From: Agapetus fuscipes
Lineage: Eukaryota > Arthropoda > Insecta > Trichoptera > Glossosomatidae
Length of the DNA stretch: 64,000 nt
Direction: 5' to 3'
NCBI GenBank assembly: GCA_951799405.1
Contig: OX637356.1
Location: forward strand, 10,005,229 to 10,069,228
The position numbers and the translations under genes are program-made. The notes under the pieces were generated by a model, which saw only the letters and a list, made by a program, of their open reading frames with translations, did no database searches and was not told where the DNA came from. This document shows, piece by piece, positions 62,201 through 64,000 of this stretch (positions within the stretch are counted from its first letter, which is position 1; each line of letters begins with the position of its first letter).

Positions 62201-63200
62201 AAGATTTATGGTCATTTAAAGTTTAGTTTATTTTGGAAGTTCACATGCAGCATGTGTTAGCACAAACTTAAACATTGTAGTGAATAAAATGATTTTTTTA
62301 AAGCCTTTGCCGCCGACATTACATTGATATTATCTTTTTAGGTAGATATTATCTTAGGTAACTCTCTTAACCCCTGGAGCGCCGGCGATTTTGTGCCTAA
62401 TTCAGATACCCAACTCGTGGTGTTTTATATTAAATATCTCCAAAGATACAAAACATATCTCCTGTGGGTTTTTTTATATCAAAAAACAATGAAATCAAGT
62501 TTTTTTAGTGCCTACCAAAAAAAAAACTTTTGTGCAATAATTATTATACTCCATCATAATTCAGATTACGGAAAAAAGATCGAGATTCTAAAAATAGATA
62601 TACCTCATTAGTATGCGTAGGCACGAAATCCGAAAAAATAGAAAGTTAATGACCCTTTTTATTTACACAAAGATTTTTTTTGAGTGTGTAGTGTTCTTAC
62701 GTCAATAAATTGTAGAATTCGGCTTTTTCATGAGTCCGTTTTCAAGGTCAACTTAAATATTATATTTTAAATACCTACAATTTTTATTATTGTAGGATCA
62801 CATGCGGCATGTGTTAGCGCGAAATTATACATGTCTGCTTGTGGGAATGCATTTAATATAAATCTTAAATGATATATATCTTTGCAGCTTAGATTAGATT
62901 AGATTAGATTAGAAATACCTACAAAAAAAAATGAATGCTTTGACTTTATTGGTGGATGGTTCTACCCAATAGCAGTACTTCATGCGATTTTCGATCTTAT
63001 TGCTGTGTAAAAACTAAAGAAAAATGAAAAAAATCGCGTATAGTACTATGAGCGCGGATCCGCGTTCCGGCGCTCGAGGGGTTAATTGAATCATAAAAGT
63101 TTTGTGTTATGTTTGTAGATCGGGCTGTGACTATGAGTGGTGCTGGGTCTGCCAAACTAAATGGACGAGGGAATGTATGGCAGCTCACTGGTTTGGTTGA
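32024..63200 (+). CDS. park: Parkin, RBR E3 ubiquitin ligase, complete, 11 exons
   Basis: Parkin works with PINK1 to ubiquitinate proteins on damaged mitochondria. The eleven exons join in phase to 480 residues (Drosophila parkin is 482). The ubiquitin-like domain is residues ~30-103 and keeps the PINK1-site serine (CDLGERS, S94, the same number as in Drosophila). RING0 starts near 155 (FYVWCGSC). RING1 starts at C256 (IPCLACSDV). IBR is ~340-395 ([27 protein letters not shown]). The REP tryptophan is W419. RING2 contains [18 protein letters not shown] with catalytic Cys 447, and the protein ends AAHWFG. Every family landmark checked is present, so the gene looks functional. Introns 5 (14.6 kb) and 6 (7.2 kb) are packed with nested mobile elements. 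Confidence 0.96.
32338..32760 (+). repeat. SINE B (32390-32693) inserted in an RTE tail, parkin intron 1
   Basis: RTE tail pieces flank a full SINE B with tRNA-like head (GGTTAATTGGTAGAGTGCTT, GGGTTCGAACCCC) and the usual end GTAGCTTAGT. Confidence 0.7.
32860..33105 (-). repeat. RTE 3'-tail copy, parkin intron 1
   Basis: A near-complete inverted tail from CTAATCTAATCTAAGTTGCG to TATGAGTCAAGGAAC. Confidence 0.75.
33160..33475 (+). mobile_element. SINE family C, full copy, 53 bp before parkin exon 2
   Basis: The tRNA-like head GACCGGTCTGTACTGCAGTG with B box GGATTCGAATCCC, the body (ATGCTCTTCGCTGGGTTG, CTTGAGAATTGGCGCTTTCT) and a tail ending (ATT)n. It is the best reference copy of the family. 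Confidence 0.82.
33528..33711 (+). CDS. park: Parkin exon 2 (PINK1-site serine, linker)
   Basis: The acceptor CATTTCCAG precedes [15 protein letters not shown], a Glu-rich linker and [20 protein letters not shown]. The donor is CTG|GTAACT, phase 1. Confidence 0.93.
33866..34068. mobile_element. Imperfect foldback/MITE, parkin intron 2
   Basis: The arms GCTCCATCACAGAAAA and TTTTCTGTGATGGAGC continue outward imperfectly (CACATACAAT / ATTGTATGTG). There is no coding capacity. Confidence 0.65.
34060..34440. repeat. Old repeat shared with 25549-25964
   Basis: About 90 bp align by eye (GGTTGTTCCAC, GACAGTGCGGCT and matched spacing). The source element is unknown. Confidence 0.45.
34800..35015 (-). 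repeat. RTE 3'-tail copy ending in a T run, 33 bp before parkin exon 3
   Basis: Inverted tail 34808-34995, followed by about 21 T at 34995-35015, which now forms part of the intron 2 polypyrimidine tract region. Confidence 0.65.
35048..35244 (+). CDS. park: Parkin exon 3 (RING0)
   Basis: The acceptor ATTTTTAG precedes [16 protein letters not shown], then [18 protein letters not shown]. The donor is CAG|GTACTA. Confidence 0.94.
35245..35611. other. Parkin intron 3
   Basis: No gene was seen. 35425-35500 contains a fragment of the CAGCGGT(C/T)NCCAAACTTT type seen in the hAT MITE at 41684. Confidence 0.45.
35612..35760 (+). CDS. park: Parkin exon 4 (RING0 end, RING1 start)
   Basis: The acceptor TTTTTGTAG precedes [20 protein letters not shown] through [13 protein letters not shown]. 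The donor is CTG|GTAAGT, phase 2. Confidence 0.94.
35930..36160 (-). repeat. RTE 3'-tail copy, parkin intron 4
   Basis: Inverted tail from TCTATAATCTAAGTTGCAAA to CTACAAGTCGAGGAAC. Confidence 0.7.
36460..37380 (+). repeat. Local direct duplication, one copy split by SINE B
   Basis: The block with TTTGTCACTTTGTATGGTGG and TTTTCAATTGTAGAACATTA at 36460-36660 recurs at 37120-37330. The next block, ATGGCAACCCCCAAAACAAA, is at 37021 and 37325. Only the first copy is split by the SINE B at 36658-36990, so the second shows the empty site. Confidence 0.7.
36658..37016 (+). mobile_element. SINE family B, full copy with T-rich tail
   Basis: It is nearly identical to the 4938 copy (GATAGCTCAGTTGGTAGAGTG head, GTGTAGCTTAGTTGCG end) and is followed by about 28 T. 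Confidence 0.85.
37789..37866 (+). CDS. park: Parkin exon 5 (RING1)
   Basis: The acceptor TACTTGCAG precedes [20 protein letters not shown]. The donor is CAG|GTAATG, phase 2. It is followed by a 14.6-kb intron. Confidence 0.93.
37935..38832. mobile_element. piggyBac-like non-autonomous element (TTAA flanks), parkin intron 5
   Basis: The ends CCCATCCGCATACCG and TGATATGCCGATGGG are inverted. TTAA sits on each side (37931-37934, 38833-38836). A CCC start and TTAA duplication are the piggyBac signature. The 898-bp interior has no transposase. It begins 68 bp after parkin exon 5. Confidence 0.75.
38930..39062 (-). repeat. Inverted relative of the 51637-52012 repeat
   Basis: Its reverse complement (GAGTATGTAGTAGTTATGTAAT, AAAACAAGTAGAAAGAAG, GAGGTTGAGAAAGTAA) aligns with 51637-51730 and 51920-52012. 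Confidence 0.6.
39063..39752. other. Parkin intron 5, unassigned part
   Basis: AT-rich, no gene. Nothing recognised beyond short open frames. Confidence 0.35.
39753..39999 (+). mobile_element. 247-bp MITE, copy 1
   Basis: The ends CGCACGTTTAATAATAAAGA and TCTTTATTATTAAACGTGCG are inverted. A second copy of the same length lies in opposite orientation at 60659-60905. There is no coding capacity. Confidence 0.8.
40742..40803. repeat. Perfect 29-bp hairpin inside the hAT-like element
   Basis: 40742-40770 (AGTGTTCAGCCGTGAGTATT...) is exactly inverted at 40775-40803 around AAAA. Confidence 0.9.
41375..42670. mobile_element. Inverted-repeat element with 8-bp TSD ATGCCCAC
   Basis: ATGCCCAC is at 41367-41374 and 42671-42678. 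The ends TCGACTGGTT and AACCATTCAA are roughly inverted. Strong inverted blocks follow (TTTCAGGATCATAAAATAAC near 41535, inverse near 42570). The 8-bp duplication suggests a hAT relation. No transposase was seen. Confidence 0.75.
41684..41974. mobile_element. hAT MITE, 291 bp
   Basis: The ends are CAGCGGTCGCCAAACTTT and TTTGGGAACCGCTG. The flanks CTTTAGAA and CCTTAGAA make an 8-bp duplication with one mismatch. It is nested in the 41375-42670 element. Confidence 0.8.
43800..44070 (+). repeat. RTE 3'-tail copy, subfamily with (GATTA)n end
   Basis: It starts at TCCTTGACTTATAGGTTGG and ends in TTAGATTAGATTAGATT. The same tail, shortened at its 5' side, heads the two later duplicates at 46738 and 51062. 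Confidence 0.75.
44119..46104 (+). mobile_element. Non-autonomous Helitron, 1986 bp
   Basis: It starts TCTCTTATATATAAAAAAGG and ends with a GC-rich hairpin (CCAACCGTGC-GAGA-GCGCGGTTTGG), then TCTGCTAG. It sits between A and T, as Helitrons do. The uninterrupted target (GACATGCA|TATTTTAATAT) is present at 49564/49565 and 51295/51296. No Rep/helicase is encoded. A (GTTT)n run lies at 44241-44283. Confidence 0.88.
46115..46734. repeat. 21-bp tandem array 1
   Basis: About 29 copies of a 21-bp unit (AACCGAACTTAACCGAACCTT) made of 10- and 11-bp halves, with scattered single-base variants. It encodes a repetitive VRLSSVK frame on the minus strand only because 21 is divisible by 3. Confidence 0.92.
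46738..46895 (+). repeat. RTE tail duplicate 2
   Basis: It begins inside the tail (AAGAGTTGCAGGGTGTATGT) where the 21-bp array ends, and ends in (GATTA)n. Confidence 0.75.
46906..49482 (+). CDS. RTE LINE endonuclease (partial)-reverse transcriptase ORF
   Basis: 858 uninterrupted codons. It opens within the endonuclease ([41 protein letters not shown]). RT motifs are [38 protein letters not shown] and the catalytic [10 protein letters not shown]. The C-terminus is [13 protein letters not shown] and [11 protein letters not shown]. The first endonuclease strands are missing, so the protein is unlikely to support retrotransposition, but the absence of stops suggests a young insertion. It belongs to a different RTE subfamily from the 300-3941 copy. 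Confidence 0.85.
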   Translation: MSDRVIYMVLQLNKRYKLQIIQTYAPTSAADDEEVEQLYEDIATARSQINAQFTIVLGDFNAKIGQKTTSDPDNIGQFGLGQRNDRGQLLLEFLRREDLYCMSTFFKKPPQRKWTWKSPDGVTKNEIDYILCSKKEICNDVSVLNRFDTGSDHRIVRAKIQIKTKLERRKLISEVIRPSASVLEERHEEYQTHLTNKLRSDLCGNDLNDLCASITEGVLTAAKKVGNLKQKSDPKLKLSTLALIEKRKQTPRDSNDYETLNKQIKKAIRKDSRSHKTKTIEQAIQDNMNLKVLRSKLAKSRGRIHCMKDRNSIIHHDKQDILNIVQEFYSTLYSESIPAPSQINSRGTPIRNMGSEKIPEINRDELRAAIKQLKNRKSPGEDRITAEMLKNGGIVLEDALCALFNRCLQEERIPEKWRNAEVILLFKKGDAANIGNYRPISLLSVLYKLFTKIVTKRLTPKFDFYQPKEQAGFRSGYSTIDHIHTLRTLIERCTEYKIPLYLAYVDYEKAFDSLEVWAVLEGMKRAGIDSSFINLIQNIYENATLHVTLNDNWKTNLIPVKRGVRQGDPISPKLFTLALEYALKHLPWDSKGIIIDGTHLNHLRFADDIIVISNDPTQLTEMLKELNEASKKVGLKMNLTKTKLMTSQPAQIVLDNASIESVDEYIYLGHKIQLGRDNQTADLNRRVGLSWAAFKNLGHILKNPKIPINLKRKVFNACVLPVFTYDIETVTMSQKSAHKLRVTQRAMERAMLGVSLRDRLRNEDIRVRTKVSDVIKMAATLKWRWAGHVARDPDEKWTKRLLCWCPRTAKRGVGRPQLRWRDDVQRSAGLAWMRIAQDRNEWKMREEAYVQEWTINTG
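46906..49498 (+). mobile_element. RTE-clade LINE, 5'-truncated, with 10-bp TSD and (GAA)n tail
   Basis: GATTTTATGA occurs at 46896-46905 and 49499-49508. The neighbouring duplicates at 44052 and 51226 show the uninterrupted sequence. The element ends in (GAA)n. Truncation falls within the endonuclease domain. Confidence 0.9.
49499..49911 (+). repeat. Duplicate 2 body (empty Helitron site)
   Basis: It repeats ATTTTATGAAACCTTTGTTA through ATAAACGAGTAT, which recurs at 51226-51640. Confidence 0.8.
49912..50057 (+). repeat. Helitron fragment joined to array 2
   Basis: It matches Helitron positions 45365-45512 (ATCGTGAAAAGTATAACAAG through GCCGTATGGCA) and then changes abruptly to the 21-bp array. 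Confidence 0.8.
50058..51058. repeat. 21-bp tandem array 2
   Basis: About 47 copies of the same 21-bp unit as array 1, ending CCTTAACCAAGAG exactly as array 1 does. Confidence 0.92.
51059..51640 (+). repeat. Duplicate 3 (RTE tail plus body)
   Basis: RTE tail 51062-51225 (with a small insertion TATATTTTATGTTG near 51105) and the shared body to AACGAGTAT. Confidence 0.8.
51563..52130 (+). repeat. 284-bp direct tandem duplication
   Basis: 51563-51846 (ATGCCTTGTACATACTCATA through GGAAATGAA) is repeated almost perfectly at 51847-52130. Confidence 0.88.
52131..52430. repeat. RTE ORF fragment, SINE A piece and RTE tail piece before parkin exon 6
   Basis: 52135-52240 is an inverted RTE C-terminal fragment (TTCATCCAGAGTCATAACCT). 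52255-52340 is a SINE A tail. 52350-52424 is an inverted RTE tail start. Confidence 0.6.
52472..52592 (+). CDS. park: Parkin exon 6 (RING1 end)
   Basis: The acceptor GTTGCAG precedes [20 protein letters not shown], then [13 protein letters not shown]. The donor is CAA|GTATGC. Confidence 0.94.
52625..53420 (+). repeat. Degenerate CR1-like LINE remnant (parkin intron 6)
   Basis: Broken frames read [35 protein letters not shown] and, at 53280-53400, [20 protein letters not shown]. These are the conserved C-terminal blocks of CR1/L2-like reverse transcriptases. There are several stops, and an unrelated insertion lies at about 52800-53200. Confidence 0.65.
53500..53925. repeat. SINE C piece and unassigned repeat
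   Basis: 53500-53600 matches the SINE C tail inverted. 53835-53905 is inverted relative to 62430-62490 (AAATATCTCTAAAGATACAA). Confidence 0.5.
54146..56515 (+). CDS. Non-LTR endonuclease (partial)-reverse transcriptase ORF
   Basis: 789 codons from the first ATG; the same frame is open back to about 54003. It has an endonuclease C-terminal part ([19 protein letters not shown]) and RT motifs [62 protein letters not shown] and catalytic YADDTVII. It ends with [17 protein letters not shown] and the usual C-terminal block ([16 protein letters not shown]). It is very A-rich. The frame is intact, but the N-terminal endonuclease and any ORF1 are missing, so it cannot be autonomous. Confidence 0.85.
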   Translation: MLAELNFLSCINSYTRNIKNQRPSCIDHIFTNIPEYHNIISAVIHTNITDHYSCILKYKLDIPSKINDTTQKNLKTMFLHLDILKNKLQNENWSEVYKCSDVNESNNLFNMKLTEIINESTKNINRTKSKYKPIKAWITHGLIVSIRHKQTLYKITTKRPNDERIYKHYKLYKKKLTYLIKTTKEKYYEKKLGNTENDNKRVWKVINEIIDKKKQKTNVINEITYENTKISCESKPTKVANIFNNYFVNVGKNLAKLIQTNTVTMPTIKTNTNKIEILNSCTEQEVEKIIDNMKGGSTPGFDGITIDTLKHIKKEISKPLMYIINKSFETGKFPNIYKKSIIIPIFKSGEQDDITNYRPISIISNIAKIFEKIVKRRINAYIKSNNIINENQFGFMENRSTQDAIAKLTSYVLNALDKSRKCIGVFIDLKKAFDSISHYKLTSKLESIGFQGRTLEWITSYLYQRPQVVKINEVYSQMETSNFGIPQGTVLGPLLFILYVNDVFTLKLNGKIISYADDTVIIIEDTNWNSVTNKANVDIVNLKHWFDVNLLTLNSEKTYIVPFSINENKLNLNLNVFIHQQNKCNKANCNLTCSILKQTDTTRYLGVDIDSKLKWKEHTSKLIKRIRKCIYIFIRLRNILGIDNLRRVYYAIVQSILQYGIIGWGGSYLNTLNPVKIIQKLIIKIILKKPSNYPTELVFKIFKVPSVDIIFKKNAILQILKEKQQLKLETNHSTRYKHNLKMSKFDTKHYQNSFIYVGVTNFNKLPTELKNIKDYHVFKNKLKKHFEKY
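56862..57919. mobile_element. hAT-like element (8-bp TSD TCCATAAC) splitting the DDE-like ORF
   Basis: TCCATAAC lies at 56854-56861 and 57920-57927. The ends TAGGGGACTGGAAAA and TTTTTTCCAGCCCCTA are inverted, and ACGCGAA-rich subterminal sequence is present on both sides. TAGGG ends with 8-bp duplications fit hAT. There is no transposase. It contains a SINE A. Confidence 0.85.
57103..57372 (+). mobile_element. SINE family A, complete copy
   Basis: The tRNA-like head GCCGAGGGGGCTAAGTGGGC (A box) and GGGGTTCGATCCCC (B box) are followed by a body with TTTGACCCTGGTTCAACAAA and a tail GCAGAGTAGGTTGGTGAATT. It is the innermost layer of the intron 6 nest. Confidence 0.78.
57928..58644 (+). CDS. DDE-like transposase C-terminal part (DUF7869-like), interrupted upstream
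   Basis: The open frame runs from the hAT-like element's right edge to 58644. The longest ATG frame (57994) gives 216 residues. Key segments are [30 protein letters not shown] with a candidate catalytic Asp, and [19 protein letters not shown] with candidate acidic residues. These resemble a widespread invertebrate protein family (DUF7869-like) that I associate with DNA transposons. Removing the hAT insertion and one 8-bp duplicate continues the frame leftward to about 56815. The N-terminal half is absent, so this is an internally deleted copy. Confidence 0.55.
   Translation, partial: YTVYNLTNHAVRCYWFNEIDADMTSWTFASCLVDMLTEVLDKNPLPIIIYSDGCTYQNRNCVLSNALLHLAIKYNSSITQKFLVKGHTQMECDSVHSVIERKLKEIYLPSHYSTITQEARKKPFPYETKMVKYDFFVDYSSKNSMIYQSIKPSRGVGLNFTNIRVLLYQPTGIIQFKTSFNDELADLPHRPKKIIQPTHFPPMSKEPLKIKESKYRHLQELKKFLPADCQPFYDQILH
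59601..59751. other. End of parkin intron 6
   Basis: No repeat edge was recognised. It contains the branch region for exon 7. Confidence 0.4.
59752..59824 (+). CDS. park: Parkin exon 7 (IBR start)
   Basis: The acceptor TTGTTTTCAG precedes [20 protein letters not shown]. The donor is CAG|GTAACT, phase 1. Confidence 0.94.
59825..60312. other. Parkin intron 7, unassigned
   Basis: No gene was seen. A short block at 59925-59960 (AGCAACCCTGCCGTGTGACA) resembles 10357-10385. Confidence 0.4.
60313..60377 (+). CDS. park: Parkin exon 8 (IBR)
   Basis: The acceptor TTGTCTGCAG precedes [20 protein letters not shown]. The donor is GGT|GTAAGC, phase 0. Confidence 0.93.
60500..61000 (+). repeat. RTE 3'-tail copy split by the 247-bp MITE (parkin intron 8)
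   Basis: The halves 60503-60658 and 60906-61000 are continuous in other tail copies, which gives the exact empty site CAGCATTTGTAAGC. Confidence 0.8.
60659..60905 (-). mobile_element. 247-bp MITE, copy 2
   Basis: Same length and sequence family as 39753-39999 but inverted. It is flanked by ATTT duplicates (60655-60658, 60906-60909). Confidence 0.85.
61089..61211 (+). CDS. park: Parkin exon 9 (IBR end, REP)
   Basis: The acceptor TGTTCTAG precedes [20 protein letters not shown], then a Ser-rich linker and NVDPARAQQ. The donor is CAG|GTGATG. Confidence 0.94.
61322..61609. mobile_element. Foldback/MITE, parkin intron 9
   Basis: AAAGGATATGAAGACTACAG and its near-inverse TGTATAGTCTTCATATGTGA lie about 240 bp apart, extending to GGGGAAAAACAAGGAAT / ATTCCTTTTTCTTCCCC. 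Confidence 0.65.
62018..62130 (+). CDS. park: Parkin exon 10 (REP Trp and catalytic Cys)
   Basis: The acceptor TGTGCTGCAG precedes [20 protein letters not shown] and [13 protein letters not shown]. The donor is CAG|GTGAGC, phase 2. Confidence 0.95.
62160..62290 (+). repeat. RTE 3'-tail piece, parkin intron 10
   Basis: TTCCTTGACTAAAAG start, then GGTCATTTAAAGTTTAG and CATGCAGCATGTGTTAGC. Diverged. Confidence 0.5.
62371..63081. mobile_element. piggyBac-like non-autonomous element (TTAA flanks), 37 bp before parkin exon 11
   Basis: The ends CCCCTGGAGCGCCGG and CCGGCGCTCGAGGGG are inverted, with TTAA at 62367-62370 and 63082-63085. The 711-bp interior lacks transposase and carries an RTE tail piece (62790-62915). 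Confidence 0.78.
63119..63200 (+). CDS. park: Parkin exon 11 (RING2 end)
   Basis: The acceptor TGTTTGTAG precedes [26 protein letters not shown] and stop. Confidence 0.95.
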
Positions 63201-63279
63201 TCCACAATCATCATCTTCATCGTCAACGGCACAACAACGCGGGGTGGGGTCATGGTCTTCATAATCTACCGCTGCCTGC

Positions 63280-63830
63280 CTAACACCTTCCTACTACCGC
63301 ATTGCAGTCAGCTACCACTCCGTCCAGCCACTTCAGTCTGGGTCTTCCCACTGTCCTGCGAGCTTTTGGGTCGGCCTTCACAACCATCTTTTCCAGGCTC
63401 CGATGTTCCATTTGCTGGAAGTGATCAAGCCTATGCAGTCTGCTGATTTTAATTGACCGTGCTGCTGCCTCAGTTTTTTCAACCATGATGTTTTCCTTCG
63501 ACCTGAAAGTCTTCTCTCAATCCTTCCCTTTATAATGAGATTAGGAGCAAATGTTTCCTATTTCTCATCATTTAATTAAGCATTTTTTTCGTTTTGACTT
63601 ACATCAGGAGTTTGTCTCTGGTATTCATACGGGAAAGAACCTCGACATTTGTGACTCGATCCATCCATACTTTTTTTAGCATACAGCGGTACACCCACAT
63701 TTTAAAGGCAGTGATTCTGTTCTCGAGGCACTGAGTAAGTGTCCACCCCTCCATGCTATAGAGTACAATTGGAAGATGTAGCATCTTACCATACGCAAAT
63801 TTAACTCCATGATGAGGCTTCTGTTAGCTA
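63280..63830 (-). repeat. LINE C-terminal fragment downstream of parkin
   Basis: Minus-strand frames read LHLPIVLYSMEGWTL, FKMWVYRCMLKKVWMDRVTN and, after a frame change, GRPRLKWLDGVVAD. These are consecutive parts of a non-LTR RT C-terminus. It is the same family as 12325-12490. Confidence 0.65.
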
Positions 63831-64000
63831 TAGTTTGTACATCTATATCAACGGTTAAAAGTATATAGGGAATAAATGACAAAAACTAAATTGATCAGAA
63901 GAGCAGATTAAAGTTTGAGATTGTAGAAAAATGGACATAACTTTTAATTTATTTATCATATTGTTAAAATCAAAACAGCTTTAGAATTAAAAAAAAAAGG

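Overview
This window is animal nuclear DNA, most likely from an insect and plausibly a moth or butterfly. The evidence is AT-rich sequence, spliced genes with GT-AG introns, ER and mitochondrial-quality-control genes whose proteins align well with insect orthologues, and a very dense load of non-LTR retrotransposons, tRNA- and 5S-derived SINEs, Helitron, hAT-like and piggyBac-like elements. The species call is an inference.

Four cellular genes were reconstructed exon by exon, and splice phases agree at every junction. (1) Positions 52-9544, minus strand: the 5' five coding exons of a multi-thioredoxin-domain ER protein (TXNDC5/pretaporter type), continuing off the left edge. (2) 13604-24058, plus: a complete 7-exon LRP receptor-associated protein (LRPAP1/RAP) of 367 residues ending in an HTEL ER-retrieval signal. 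(3) 26002-31612, minus: a complete 7-exon PDCD2-like (PDCD2L/trus) gene of 398 residues. (4) 32024-63200, plus: a complete 11-exon parkin gene of 480 residues with ubiquitin-like, RING0, RING1, IBR and RING2 domains and all catalytic landmarks. PDCD2L and parkin are head to head with 411 bp between start codons. RAP and PDCD2L converge.

Almost everything else is mobile DNA. Two near-full-length RTE-type LINEs (300-3941 plus; 16905-20615 minus) are nearly identical and each carries its own single frameshift. Their ~240 bp 3' tail occurs as some two dozen short copies. Three SINE families (called A, B and C here) are scattered and nested. One C copy is joined to a 5S rRNA-like unit and is split by a 1.6 kb inverted-repeat element carrying a spliced piggyBac-related ORF.

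Parkin introns 5 and 6 are the most unusual part. Intron 5 holds a TTAA-flanked element, a 3.6 kb hAT-like element containing two further nested elements, a Helitron whose empty site is preserved in neighbouring duplicates, two arrays of a 21-bp repeat inside a larger tandem duplication, and an RTE LINE with a clear target-site duplication. Intron 6 holds a five-layer nest: RTE tail > LINE > 2.55 kb terminal-inverted-repeat element with a DDE-like ORF > hAT-like element > SINE. The DDE-like element, with repeated AACACCGCG motifs, is the best candidate for something poorly described. All coordinates were read by eye; repeat edges are good to a few bases only where a target-site duplication is stated.
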